64,000 nucleotides of DNA from Thermodesulfovibrionales bacterium (GTDB lineage: Bacteria > Nitrospirota > Thermodesulfovibrionia > Thermodesulfovibrionales > Dissulfurispiraceae), in the NCBI GenBank assembly GCA_020062545.1, contig JAGUWD010000009.1, positions 145,291 through 209,290 of the forward strand. The letters are read 5' to 3'. Position 1 is the first letter of the stretch. Each line of letters begins with the position of its first letter. A model generated the notes under the pieces. The model searched no databases, was not told the origin of the DNA, and saw only the letters and a program-made list of their open reading frames with translations. This document shows, piece by piece, positions 27,239 to 35,572 of this stretch. Made by a program: the position numbers and the translations under genes.

Positions 27239-28033
27239 TTGGCAGGCAAAAATGAAATATATTTAGAAGGCGGACAGAATGCCGTGCTTCTAATTCATGG
27301 TTTGACCGGGAGTCCCTTTGAGATGAATTATCTGGCAAAGAGGCTTAATAAGGCAGGTTTTACGGTAAAAGCACCCTGTCTTGCCGGTCATGGCACAACA
27401 ATAGATGACCTCAAAAAAACCAGGTGGCAAGACTGGTACAGGACAGTGTCAGAAACCTTTGAAGAATTAAAAAAGAATCATTCGTCTGTTGCTGTCTCCG
27501 GATTATGTATGGGCGCTGTACTGGCTCTCTATCTTGCCTATAAAGCAGAAGATGATGTATCTGGAATATCTCTTTTTTCTACAACTCTCTTTTATGACGG
27601 CTGGAGTTTGCCGTGGTATAAATTTCTCCTTCCGATAGTCTATTACACACCCCTCCGCTCAATTGCCTCTTACAGAGAGAGGGAGCCTTACGGGATTAAA
27701 AACGAAAGGCTGAGAAGGCAGATTGTAAAAGGCATGAAGGACAGCGCAATTGCCTATTCCAGATTCCCCTGCACCGGTATGTATGAATTATTAAAACTTG
27801 TAAGGAATGTTAAGAAGGTTATTCCCAGAATAACCACGCCTACACTTATACTCCACTCGATAGAAGACGATGTGGCAAGCGTTAAGAATGCGCATTATAT
27901 TGAAATGCATATAGGCTCTGAAAACGTGCGCAAGGTTTTACTCCACGACTCCTATCACATGATCCCTATAGACAATCAGAGGGAATTGGCAACAGAGGAG
28001 ACTATCAGGTTCTTCAAGGAAAATGTTAAATAA
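27239..28033 (+). CDS. Alpha/beta hydrolase with a cysteine nucleophile
   Basis: The 264-residue protein resembles Est30-type carboxylesterases: LLIHGLTGSPFEM (oxyanion HG), APCLAGHGTT, a nucleophile elbow, the acid in HSIEDDVASV and the base His in LLHDSYHMIPID. The elbow reads GLCMG, so the usual Ser is Cys, as in dienelactone hydrolase. This implies thiol chemistry or altered specificity. The start is TTG, with GGAGG 8 nt upstream. It lies 18 bp after the SMR gene and overlaps the barrel gene by 11 bp. Confidence 0.82.
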   Translation: MAGKNEIYLEGGQNAVLLIHGLTGSPFEMNYLAKRLNKAGFTVKAPCLAGHGTTIDDLKKTRWQDWYRTVSETFEELKKNHSSVAVSGLCMGAVLALYLAYKAEDDVSGISLFSTTLFYDGWSLPWYKFLLPIVYYTPLRSIASYREREPYGIKNERLRRQIVKGMKDSAIAYSRFPCTGMYELLKLVRNVKKVIPRITTPTLILHSIEDDVASVKNAHYIEMHIGSENVRKVLLHDSYHMIPIDNQRELATEETIRFFKENVK

Positions 28034-28964
28034 CCTGGTCTGCTTTTCTCTTATGCTCTTGCTTGTCTTCGTTCCGTACACATTGGTTCATGCGGATGAA
28101 TTTGTATTCAAAGCCGGTGCAGGAATACAGGCGATCAATAAAGCCGACAGCCTCTGGGCATATGGAAAAAAGAACATCGAAGGCATTTACAAAAAGCCGC
28201 AATCAAAGACAATGCTTTTTCCTTTCCCGCTCTTTGATGCCAGATATATCAATAAAAGATTAAACACTGAATACTACATCAGCACTTTGACTGAAGAACC
28301 TGGGTCTCTGTCATTGGGAATCGAAAAGGATTTTGATGACATAAGTTCCATTGACATTTATGGCTTTTATTCCCTCATGTCAAAGGAATGGAAAAACCCT
28401 TATTTATTGCAGAGGGAATCTACAAATGCAAATGAGTATGGCGCAAAAATCACCTATGAAAACATCCTCAGAACACCAATTATCCTTTCATACAGGGTTG
28501 CCTTCACAGACATATCAAAAGATGAGATAGGCGACATCTATTCAGACCTCAAGAGAAACGGAAGCTCTCACACAGTGAGCCTGGGCTATCAGCAGATGTT
28601 TTCCAAAGAATTCGGCATTACTCCAGGACTCTCTTATGAGAAGGGCTTATTTAAAGGGAAAAGCAACGGCTATGACAGCTATGAATTATTCCTTGGGTGT
28701 AATTACAAAGATGAAGTCCTCGACCTGAACGCGAGGCTATCGGCAAAAACCGAACAATTCGACAAAGTCCATCCAATTTTTCAAAAGACAAGGAATGAGA
28801 AGACCTATGAGTTTTCGACCACGGCTACCATATCCTTAAAACCAATCGGGTTTAAAAATTATTCCATCACTGCCGGAGTAGCAGCAAACAGAACCACCGC
28901 AAATATCATATTTTTTGATAAATACAGTATCGGTGGTTATCTGGGTGCAATGTATCAATTTTAG
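28023..28964 (+). CDS. Outer-membrane beta-barrel protein (unknown family)
   Basis: A signal peptide (about residues 1-24, ending VHADEF) is followed by alternating polar and aromatic strands (for example ISSIDIYGFYSLMSK and IILSYRVAFTDIS). The C-terminal strand ends in SIGGYLGAMYQF, a terminal Phe suited to BAM recognition. The 313 residues would give roughly 12-14 strands. I do not recognise a family. Its place in an operon of PLP enzymes and an SMR protein suggests it handles the product at the outer membrane. Confidence 0.78.
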   Translation: MLNNLVCFSLMLLLVFVPYTLVHADEFVFKAGAGIQAINKADSLWAYGKKNIEGIYKKPQSKTMLFPFPLFDARYINKRLNTEYYISTLTEEPGSLSLGIEKDFDDISSIDIYGFYSLMSKEWKNPYLLQRESTNANEYGAKITYENILRTPIILSYRVAFTDISKDEIGDIYSDLKRNGSSHTVSLGYQQMFSKEFGITPGLSYEKGLFKGKSNGYDSYELFLGCNYKDEVLDLNARLSAKTEQFDKVHPIFQKTRNEKTYEFSTTATISLKPIGFKNYSITAGVAANRTTANIIFFDKYSIGGYLGAMYQF

Positions 28965-28985
28965 TTATGCATTCTTTTTTCAATT

Positions 28986-30206
28986 ATGAGCATGTTTAGA
29001 GAAATTCCGCCTACTGCCGGTTTCCCTCTTCATGGGAAGGACTTCCTTCCTATTTTCAGGATAAGGAACCATGGCAAATGTATGGAGGATGATTTTAAAG
29101 AATACCTTAATGTCTCTTATGCACGGGTGGCCTATTCAGGGACCGCTGCCTTTTACCTGATACTTGAGAGTTTAAAGAAAATATCGTCCAAGCACACGGT
29201 TGTTATCCCATCTTATATCTGCCCTCTAATCCCTCTGGCAATAAAAAGGGCAGGCCTCGGGATTGAGGTGTGCGATATCAAAAAGGATGACTTTAATTTC
29301 AACCTGCAGAGTCTCGAGGATATATGCAGTAAGAACAGTGATATCCTTGCTGTCGTAGCAGTGCATCTGACAGGCATTCCTGTAGACTTCGATGCCTTAG
29401 AAAACATTGCGAAAAAACATGGCATATTCACCATCGAGGATTGTGCCCAGTCATTAGGTGCAATGTATAAAGGCAAACTGGTTGGGACACTGGGAGACTT
29501 TTCCTTCTTCAGCCTCTGTCGTGGGAAGGGCATAACTACTTATGAAGGGGGTATAATAGTTGCCGGCAGGCAAGAATATGCCGCCGTCATAGACAGCACT
29601 ATAGAGCAGATCGTAAAAAATGATTTCCTATCCGAAGGTATACTGACACTGCTGCTTTTCGGATACTGGATTTTTTACCGGCCACTTTTATTCTGGTTCG
29701 TTTTCAGGCTTCCACAGATCTTCTGGAATTGGAGAGGCGATAAGATAAAAGCAGCCATGGAAGATTTTGATATCGATTTCCCTACGCACAGAATGTCTGC
29801 AATAAGACAGTTGATAGGACATGGACAGTTTCATCGTCTGGAAAAAGAAATAGACAAACAAAGACAAAAAGCAGCCTTTTACATGTCGCGGCTGAAAAAA
29901 ATTAAAGGCATCAAGATAATTAAAGAACATCTGGACAGCAGGGCAACTTATCCTTTTGTGACCCTGATTTTTGACAATCCCGACAAAAGAGAAAGGGCTT
30001 TGAAAATCTTAGGCAATACCGGCTTTGGCGCATCCATTGTGTATGCGATGGCTATTGCCGATTACGGTTATTTAAAACATATAGTTCCGGACAGGAATTG
30101 CTCCAATGCCCGTTATATAACAGATCGGGCATTAACCCTATCAACAAGCACTTTTCTAAAAGATAGGGATCTGAATTCGATTGTGAATATAATAGAAAAT
30201 TTATAA
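28986..30206 (+). CDS. DegT/DnrJ/EryC1-family aminotransferase
   Basis: The 406-residue protein has fold-type I sugar-aminotransferase features: VAYSGTAAFYLIL near the cofactor, VIPSYICPLIPLAI, AVVAVHLTGIPVDFDAL, IEDCAQSLGAMYKG and the PLP lysine in SLCRGKGITTYEGG. Members usually aminate a keto-sugar nucleotide, for example ArnB or WecE. The C-terminal half is more divergent than those, with an extra hydrophobic segment near residues 215-240, so the substrate may be membrane-associated. It is 21 bp after the barrel and 4 bp before the transferase gene. Confidence 0.88.
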   Translation: MSMFREIPPTAGFPLHGKDFLPIFRIRNHGKCMEDDFKEYLNVSYARVAYSGTAAFYLILESLKKISSKHTVVIPSYICPLIPLAIKRAGLGIEVCDIKKDDFNFNLQSLEDICSKNSDILAVVAVHLTGIPVDFDALENIAKKHGIFTIEDCAQSLGAMYKGKLVGTLGDFSFFSLCRGKGITTYEGGIIVAGRQEYAAVIDSTIEQIVKNDFLSEGILTLLLFGYWIFYRPLLFWFVFRLPQIFWNWRGDKIKAAMEDFDIDFPTHRMSAIRQLIGHGQFHRLEKEIDKQRQKAAFYMSRLKKIKGIKIIKEHLDSRATYPFVTLIFDNPDKRERALKILGNTGFGASIVYAMAIADYGYLKHIVPDRNCSNARYITDRALTLSTSTFLKDRDLNSIVNIIENL

Positions 30207-30210
30207 TACA

Positions 30211-31308
30211 ATGCACCCTGAATCTATAGATAAAGACCTGTTGAATCTCCTTGAACCTGAAGGCCTTGTGCATGTATTCATGACCGAGCCTCCTGAAGGC
30301 TTTGAACCGGTATCGCTTGAAGTAAACGGCAAACATGTTCATGGATTTCTGGCAGAGCTTGACCTTTTCACAACTGTCGATGGAAAAGTGAAGGGATTTT
30401 ATGAAAGGCATAAAGGCTTATTGCCAGCCTTCATTAGAAGGCTTTTGAAACCGAGGGTCATTTTCATCGGCACCACTGTTTCAGAATACGCCCTGTTTCC
30501 CTATGGTATTGAGCCAATGACCCTGAAAGACTCTGTGGTTTCAAAACTGAATGAGTCAGGCCTTCGGTTCCTTATTATAAAAGATATACCTTTAGAGTCC
30601 TATCTTCTTTCGGAGGAGGAGAATGAATTTTCGAGACAACTGATTTCCCATCTCAAAAACAACGGCTTCTTCATTTTATACGGCCAGGCGTTGGCATATG
30701 TGCCTGTTAATTTCAACTCCACCGAAGAATATTTACAGAGGCTTTCACGCTCAAGGAGAAAAGACATAAAGAGGAAACTGCGCTCCTTCTCCGAGATATC
30801 CATAGAGCAGATTAAAACAGGCACTGATTTTTTCACCGATTCTACCATAGACCTTCTCTATGGGCTGTACCTCAATGTATACAAAAAGAGCGGGATACAT
30901 TTTGACAAACTCGCCCTTTCCTTTTTCAAAAAGGTATTCAGAGACAAAAACAATGGAGGCATTGTCTTCTTATACCGTCATCGAGACAGGATAATCGGAT
31001 TCAACCTCTGCTTCATTGTTAGGGATTATTTAGTCGATAAATATGTCGGCTTTCTATATCCAGACTCCCACCGGTTTAACCTGTATTTTACAAGCTGGTT
31101 TTACAATCTGGATTTTTGCATCCGGAATAACCTTAATGCCTTTATTGCAGGCTGGACAGACCCTGAAATAAAATCTTATCTTGGTGCTGAATTCACATAC
31201 ACCTATCATGCGGTATATATAAAGAATCCCCTTCTGAGGTTTATCCTGAACAGGTTCAAATCTGTTTTTGAATCAGATAAGCATGTTCTTGAAAAATCAA
31301 AGAGGTGA
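30211..31308 (+). CDS. FemAB/GNAT-like acyl- or aminoacyltransferase
   Basis: The 365-residue protein belongs to the GNAT-fold group related to FemAB and peptidogalycan-type transferases. It has YLQRLSRSRRKDIKRKLR (the conserved basic helix), a helical linker, then GIVFLYRHRDRIIGFNLCFIV and NAFIAGWTDPEIKSYLGAEF. Such enzymes transfer an amino-acyl or acyl group to amines in cell-envelope molecules. It is the last gene of the tight plus-strand operon and converges on the arginase-fold gene with a 3-bp gap. Substrate unknown. Confidence 0.75.
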   Translation: MHPESIDKDLLNLLEPEGLVHVFMTEPPEGFEPVSLEVNGKHVHGFLAELDLFTTVDGKVKGFYERHKGLLPAFIRRLLKPRVIFIGTTVSEYALFPYGIEPMTLKDSVVSKLNESGLRFLIIKDIPLESYLLSEEENEFSRQLISHLKNNGFFILYGQALAYVPVNFNSTEEYLQRLSRSRRKDIKRKLRSFSEISIEQIKTGTDFFTDSTIDLLYGLYLNVYKKSGIHFDKLALSFFKKVFRDKNNGGIVFLYRHRDRIIGFNLCFIVRDYLVDKYVGFLYPDSHRFNLYFTSWFYNLDFCIRNNLNAFIAGWTDPEIKSYLGAEFTYTYHAVYIKNPLLRFILNRFKSVFESDKHVLEKSKR

Positions 31309-31311
31309 CCC

Positions 31312-32172
31312 TCAGGCGCTTATTCCTTTCAGCAAAGACAATATCTTCATATTAAGTTCCCTGTGCTTAAACTGTTCTTTTTCAATATTGGTAGGCATTT
31401 GTTCATATCTATCAATCAGCCGCATAATTTTTTTCAGGCGACTTTTATAATTATACGAAGATATGTCTCCAACAATATCTGCGGCAATAACAGAGGGAGC
31501 TATTTCCTCGATACATCTGAGCAGTTCGTTTTCCTGCATTCGCCCCTGATCCCAGCCTGTTCTCAAAGTCTCGCCAGAAAGCACGTCTTTATCTATGGAG
31601 AGATAAACAGGCCCTCTTTTTTTTTGCGCTTCCTCTTTTAAGATTTCAGCAACGCTTTTTTGAGAAGCCCTGATGTCATCTATTCCATTTTCACTCAACA
31701 GCCCCATAAGTTTAGATACAGGAGCCAAACAATAGTATTTCACTTTTCCTGATCTAATAACAGAAAACCTGTTTTGAATTATATTCAATCCTCTTATATC
31801 TTTAGAGGCAATGCCAAACACAGAGATATTTGTGACATTGGGCAGCTTGCTCGCATGATAGACCCATGAGCCGCAGTGTATACCGGCGGGGAAGAACATA
31901 TTATCAGGGTGGTTATCGAACAACACCACATGGAGGCCATCATACGGCATATGCTTTATAAGCAGATAGCTTATATGATGAAAATCGCCGTTTCCAAGGA
32001 AAAAGACCCGATGCCTTTCAACCGCTTTTTTAATAATACCTTCGAGACCCGTCATATCGCCAAAGCTTGAATAATAGCGCACCCTCTCCTCACAGCCTCT
32101 CATATCAAGCCTCGGTATTTCCTTTGGCAAAGAGACAGAACCGTCAAAGTCGAGTATCAAGGCGTCTTGCAT
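31312..32172 (-). CDS. Arginase-fold (ureohydrolase-like) protein
   Basis: The 286-residue sequence keeps the order of arginase metal motifs: FLGNGDFHH (His), LFDNHPDN in place of DAHxD, and YLSIDKDVL resembling SxDxDxxDP. Overall similarity to arginase or agmatinase is low, so the leaving group and substrate are uncertain. It could hydrolyse a guanidino or amide bond in the neighbouring amine pathway. It is the only minus-strand gene in the cluster and is convergent to the transferase gene. Confidence 0.72.
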   Translation of the reverse strand: MQDALILDFDGSVSLPKEIPRLDMRGCEERVRYYSSFGDMTGLEGIIKKAVERHRVFFLGNGDFHHISYLLIKHMPYDGLHVVLFDNHPDNMFFPAGIHCGSWVYHASKLPNVTNISVFGIASKDIRGLNIIQNRFSVIRSGKVKYYCLAPVSKLMGLLSENGIDDIRASQKSVAEILKEEAQKKRGPVYLSIDKDVLSGETLRTGWDQGRMQENELLRCIEEIAPSVIAADIVGDISSYNYKSRLKKIMRLIDRYEQMPTNIEKEQFKHRELNMKILSLLKGISA

Positions 32173-32402
32173 AATTATTACCTAAATTTAGCAATTCTTA
32201 CACTTAAAATGCTTGTCAGGTGAGGTAAAAAGACTTTAAACCCTGCACTTGTATCAACATTTATCTTGTATCCGTCATCTACTACATTGGATACTTATTG
32301 AGTGATGCACCTATAATCCTATATAATACACTTGAAATAGCACTTTTAAAAGTCTTCGAGCCGTGCCTGACATGCATAAAATCGCTCATATTAGGTAATA
32401 AT

Positions 32403-32771
32403 ATGCCTGAATATAAAAGATTAAAAGCAATTTTCTTCTGGCTTCTCCTGGTTGCGTCTGATACGGCTGCACAACTCCTGGTGAAAAAGGGCGCTGTCAG
32501 GATATCTTCATCAGGCTGGATCAATTACCTTATTCCGCTCGGCTACAGTTTTTATATAATCTCCTTCATTGCATGGATGCAGATTTTAAAGAATACACGA
32601 TTGTCCATAGCCCTTTCAGCAGCATCGGTGCTCTATATAACGGTTGCAATCGGTTCACATATCTTCCTTGGAGAGGCGATAACAATCCAGATTACCATTG
32701 GCACCATCCTTATCTCCGCAGGCGTTTTTATACTGGCCTGGAGTGAAAGCAAAAGGGCAAAACACCTCTAA
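32403..32771 (+). CDS. Second SMR/EamA-like four-helix membrane protein
   Basis: This 122-residue protein has four hydrophobic helices and an acidic residue in helix 1, an Asp here (LLLVASDTAAQLLVKKGA), where the protein at 26861 has Glu. The pair could form a heterodimer like ArnE/ArnF. I start at the ATG at 32403; an upstream ATG at 32298 would add 35 residues unlike SMR proteins. A weak promoter-like CTGACA lies at 32367. The C-terminus is Lys/Arg-rich and cytoplasmic. Confidence 0.75.
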   Translation: MPEYKRLKAIFFWLLLVASDTAAQLLVKKGAVRISSSGWINYLIPLGYSFYIISFIAWMQILKNTRLSIALSAASVLYITVAIGSHIFLGEAITIQITIGTILISAGVFILAWSESKRAKHL

Positions 32772-32811
32772 TATTATCCCTGCATGAGAAGCTGATAGGT
32801 GAGCGTTCGGT

Positions 32812-32840
32812 TTGACTGAAAGCAGTGCTATTGATATAGT
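32812..32840 (+). promoter_or_regulatory. Strong predicted promoter of amzA
   Basis: TTGACT (32812-32817) and TATAGT (32835-32840) are separated by 17 bp, and the ATG of archaemetzincin begins 7 nt after the -10. Transcription would start at or next to the start codon. The TTG at 32812, which could pass for an upstream start codon, is therefore the -35 box. Confidence 0.65.
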
Positions 32841-32847
32841 TTATTAT

Positions 32848-33384
32848 ATGAGGCTTCTCATAATCCCCATAGGAGCTATCGATTCAGATGTTCTGAAAGA
32901 CATCTCGGATGCCCTTGAAAAGACATTTCATTGCAAGGTCGAATTTGGCAAAGAAATATCTTTACCGCATGATTTGTATAACAACAAGAGAGGGCAATAC
33001 CACTCCACGCGAATTCTCAGGAGGCTGCATCCCTTTAAGACAAAAGACTTTCACAGGGTGCTCGGTGTAATGGATGCAGACCTCTATGTCCCTGAACTCA
33101 ATTTTGTCTTCGGGGAGGCGGATATATTAGCTGGAGTAACGGTTATAGCCCTCGCAAGGCTGCGTCAGGAATTCTACGGACTAAATCCCGACAAAGACCT
33201 CTTTCACCTGAGGGCTGTCAAAGAGGCCATACATGAAATCGGCCATACATACGGCCTCGGCCACTGTCCTGACCCTAAATGCATAATGTATTTTTCCAAC
33301 AGCCTGAAGGATACCGACAAGAAAGGCCCTGGATTCTGTGACATCTGCAAGCATGAACTCAATATATTAGTGTCAGAGGACTGA
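32848..33384 (+). CDS. amzA: Archaemetzincin-family metalloprotease
   Basis: The 178-residue protein carries the full archaemetzincin signature: HEIGHTYGLGHC (HExxHxxGxxHC), then CIM (the Met-turn partner Cys-x-Met) and CDIC, in the right order and spacing. Two zinc sites are expected, one catalytic. Substrates are unknown; related human enzymes are aminopeptidases. The start at 32848 is supported by a promoter that would give a leaderless transcript. It is followed after 1 bp by a radical SAM gene. Confidence 0.9.
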   Translation: MRLLIIPIGAIDSDVLKDISDALEKTFHCKVEFGKEISLPHDLYNNKRGQYHSTRILRRLHPFKTKDFHRVLGVMDADLYVPELNFVFGEADILAGVTVIALARLRQEFYGLNPDKDLFHLRAVKEAIHEIGHTYGLGHCPDPKCIMYFSNSLKDTDKKGPGFCDICKHELNILVSED

Positions 33385-33385
33385 T

Positions 33386-34132
33386 ATGTTCGATCCGGTC
33401 ATGCTTGCGGAACTGACTAAAAAAGATGTCTGCAAAGATGATTCGAGAAAATACTATCGTTTCAGGCCATCGAGATTTTACGGAGGGATATCCACTGCAG
33501 ACTGCGTTGGATGCTGCCTGAGATGCATATTTTGCTGGGCATGGGACATTGTCTCAAAACCTGCCGGGCATGGTAAATTTTATTCTCCGGAAGATGTTGC
33601 GCGGAGATTGACAAGGATCGCAGAAAAGAAGCACCTTCATCAGATGCGTATCAGCGGCAATGAGCCAACCATCTGCCATGAACACCTTATAAGGGTTCTT
33701 GAGTTGATAGATGGAAAATACCTATTCATACTCGAAACAAACGGCATACTTATAGGCAAAAACGAAGGGTATGCAAAGGATTTATCGAGATTCAAAAATC
33801 TACATGTGAGGGTAAGCCTGAAAGGCACGTGCAATGAGGAATTCTCAAGACTCACAGGTACTGTTCCAGAGAGGTTTGATTTACAGCTAAAAGCCCTGGA
33901 AAATCTTGTGCATCATGGAGTAAAAGTCCATCCCGCCTGCATGATAAGCTTCAGCACGCAAGAAAACATAAAGGCATTGAGGAAAAGGCTGAAGGCAATA
34001 CATCCGGCATTTGAAGAATTTGAAGCAGAGGAACTCATCCTCTATCCCCATGTGGAAGAACGGCTCAAAAGATTGAACATCACATACTATACTTCCTATA
34101 GACCTGATAACATCCCGCCTGAACAGGTATAA
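33386..34132 (+). CDS. Radical SAM protein (activase-like)
   Basis: The 248-residue protein has a cysteine-rich cluster CVGCCLRCIFC containing the CX3CX2C that binds a 4Fe-4S cluster, followed by MRISGNEPTICHEHLIRVLEL (the GNEP motif). A short TIM-barrel body follows with VRVSLKGTCNEEF and HPACMISFST. It resembles the pyruvate-formate-lyase-activase-like and MoaA-like group but lacks a SPASM tail. Its substrate is unknown. The 1-bp spacing to amzA suggests a shared function. Confidence 0.85.
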   Translation: MFDPVMLAELTKKDVCKDDSRKYYRFRPSRFYGGISTADCVGCCLRCIFCWAWDIVSKPAGHGKFYSPEDVARRLTRIAEKKHLHQMRISGNEPTICHEHLIRVLELIDGKYLFILETNGILIGKNEGYAKDLSRFKNLHVRVSLKGTCNEEFSRLTGTVPERFDLQLKALENLVHHGVKVHPACMISFSTQENIKALRKRLKAIHPAFEEFEAEELILYPHVEERLKRLNITYYTSYRPDNIPPEQV

Positions 34133-34181
34133 CGCTTCATTGATGACGCAATTCATATAAAGTGCTATAGTTTAATTAAAC

Positions 34182-35171
34182 ATGAACAGGCGGGAATTTA
34201 TAGCAGCAATGGCAGGAGGTGTAATACTGACAATGGCAGGTGGAAGACCCGTTTTAGCAACGCAATTAAAATCCCCAATGGATAAAAAAACAAAGGTATC
34301 CCTCATTAAAACCCCTGACAGGGCTTCAGGAATAAAAAGGGCTATAGAGATTCTAAATATAAATCCTGTAAAAGGAAAGGATGTACTCCTCAAGCCGAAC
34401 TTCAACACTGCAGACCCCTTCCCCGGCTCAACGCATAACGATACACTCATCCATCTGATATTGCACATGAAGGAGATGGGCGCCAAGAGTATCACCATAG
34501 GAGAGAGAAGCGGCCCGCCTGACACATCAGATGTTCTGAGGGGAAAAGGCATATACGAACTCTGTAAAAAACTCGATGTGGGACTCATAAACTTTGAAGA
34601 ACTCCCTCCGGATGGATGGGTAAGGATAAGGCCTGAAAACAACCATTGGAGAGATGGCTTTGATGTGGCAAGGCCTGTGTTTGATTCAAAGTGTATTGTA
34701 TCAACATGCTGCCTCAAGACCCACGGTTACGGCGGCGTATTCACCATGTCGTTAAAACTGTCTGTAGGAGTCACTCACAAGAGGAATATGTCAGAACTCC
34801 ACACATCTCTCCGGAGCATGAGGAAGATGATTGCAGAGATAAATCAGGTATACAACCCTTCATTGATACTGCTGGATGCTATAGAGGCATTTGTGGATGG
34901 AGGTCCTGCAAAGGGAACTAAAAAGAGGGCTGATATGATAATTGCCGGCACTGACAGAATCGCCATAGACGCGGTTGGTCTGGCAGTATTGAAAGAACTT
35001 GGCAGCAACAAGGCAATAATGGAAAAGAAGATTTTTGAACAGGAACAGATAGCAAGGGCTGTTGAGCTTGGACTCGGAGTAAAACTGCCGGAGGATATAG
35101 AGATATTAACCGATGACAGGCATGGCAAAATGTATGCTGAACGGTTGATGGAGATACTCTTGAGAGGCTGA
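34182..35171 (+). CDS. Tat-exported DUF362 protein
   Basis: The N-terminus MNRREFIAAMAGGVILTMAG is a twin-arginine signal (RR followed by Phe and a hydrophobic core), cleaved near residue 26. The mature part is a DUF362 domain with VLLKPNFNTADPFPGSTHNDTL, SIGERSGP-like sequence, CCLKTHGYGG and LILLDAIEAFVDGGP. DUF362 proteins often carry ferredoxin domains, but none is present here. Export of a folded protein fits the tatA gene upstream. The function of DUF362 is not established. A TATAGT box lies 10 nt before the ATG. Confidence 0.87.
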   Translation: MNRREFIAAMAGGVILTMAGGRPVLATQLKSPMDKKTKVSLIKTPDRASGIKRAIEILNINPVKGKDVLLKPNFNTADPFPGSTHNDTLIHLILHMKEMGAKSITIGERSGPPDTSDVLRGKGIYELCKKLDVGLINFEELPPDGWVRIRPENNHWRDGFDVARPVFDSKCIVSTCCLKTHGYGGVFTMSLKLSVGVTHKRNMSELHTSLRSMRKMIAEINQVYNPSLILLDAIEAFVDGGPAKGTKKRADMIIAGTDRIAIDAVGLAVLKELGSNKAIMEKKIFEQEQIARAVELGLGVKLPEDIEILTDDRHGKMYAERLMEILLRG

Positions 35172-35220
35172 CAGTCCGGAGGCTTTTAAAAGAAATGTTG
35201 GAAAGCTTTGGCAAATAAAA

Positions 35221-35367
35221 AGGTGGTGCTTGTATTCCCCTTCACCCGGTGAATCTTTGTGACTTTACGTCCTTGAGACTTACATCCTAAGACCTGCATC
35301 TTACGACTTTACATCCTGAGACTTTACATCTTGAGATTCCGGGTAAAGAGGAGCAAGACCACCACCT
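35221..35367. repeat. Long imperfect inverted repeat enclosing a tandem word array
   Basis: 35221-35255 and 35335-35367 are imperfect reverse complements (AGGTGGTG ends, shared ACCCGG and GAATC cores). Between them about five 14-16-bp units of the type GACTTTACATCCTGA are repeated in tandem. As RNA this would be a long hairpin with a repetitive loop. It follows the DUF362 gene by 50 bp and could end its transcript. Confidence 0.7.
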
Positions 35368-35422
35368 CTTGAAACTCACTCTTTGATTAAACCATATACC
35401 TTTTTAAGGCGTTTGTCAAGAA

Positions 35423-35514
35423 CTTCCTTAAATCTCATTTGACTGGTAAATATGTCCATACCAAGTGCCTTCCTTAAATCTCATTTGACTGGTAAATATG
35501 TCCATACCAAGTGC
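35423..35514. repeat. Exact 46-bp tandem duplication
   Basis: Two identical 46-bp copies (35423-35468 and 35469-35514) start CTTCCTTAAATCTC and end CCATACCAAGTGC. There is no coding frame, and with only two copies and no spacer it is not a CRISPR array. Recent slippage or an assembly artefact are both possible. Confidence 0.85.
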
Positions 35515-35572
35515 CAATAATCGAAGCACCATTTTAGAAGAAGTGGAAAGTTTTGTCTCTAAAGTCAACTAC

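Noticed and set aside
32812..32847. Upstream TTG start for archaemetzincin
   Set aside because: The TTG is part of a well-spaced -35 box, and the family begins at MRLLIIP.
21803..35171. Exosortase/PEP-CTERM polysaccharide locus
   Set aside because: No exosortase, PEP-CTERM tail, glycosyltransferase or chain-length gene was found.
35423..35514. CRISPR-like repeat
   Set aside because: Two adjacent 46-bp copies with no spacer, no third copy and no cas gene.
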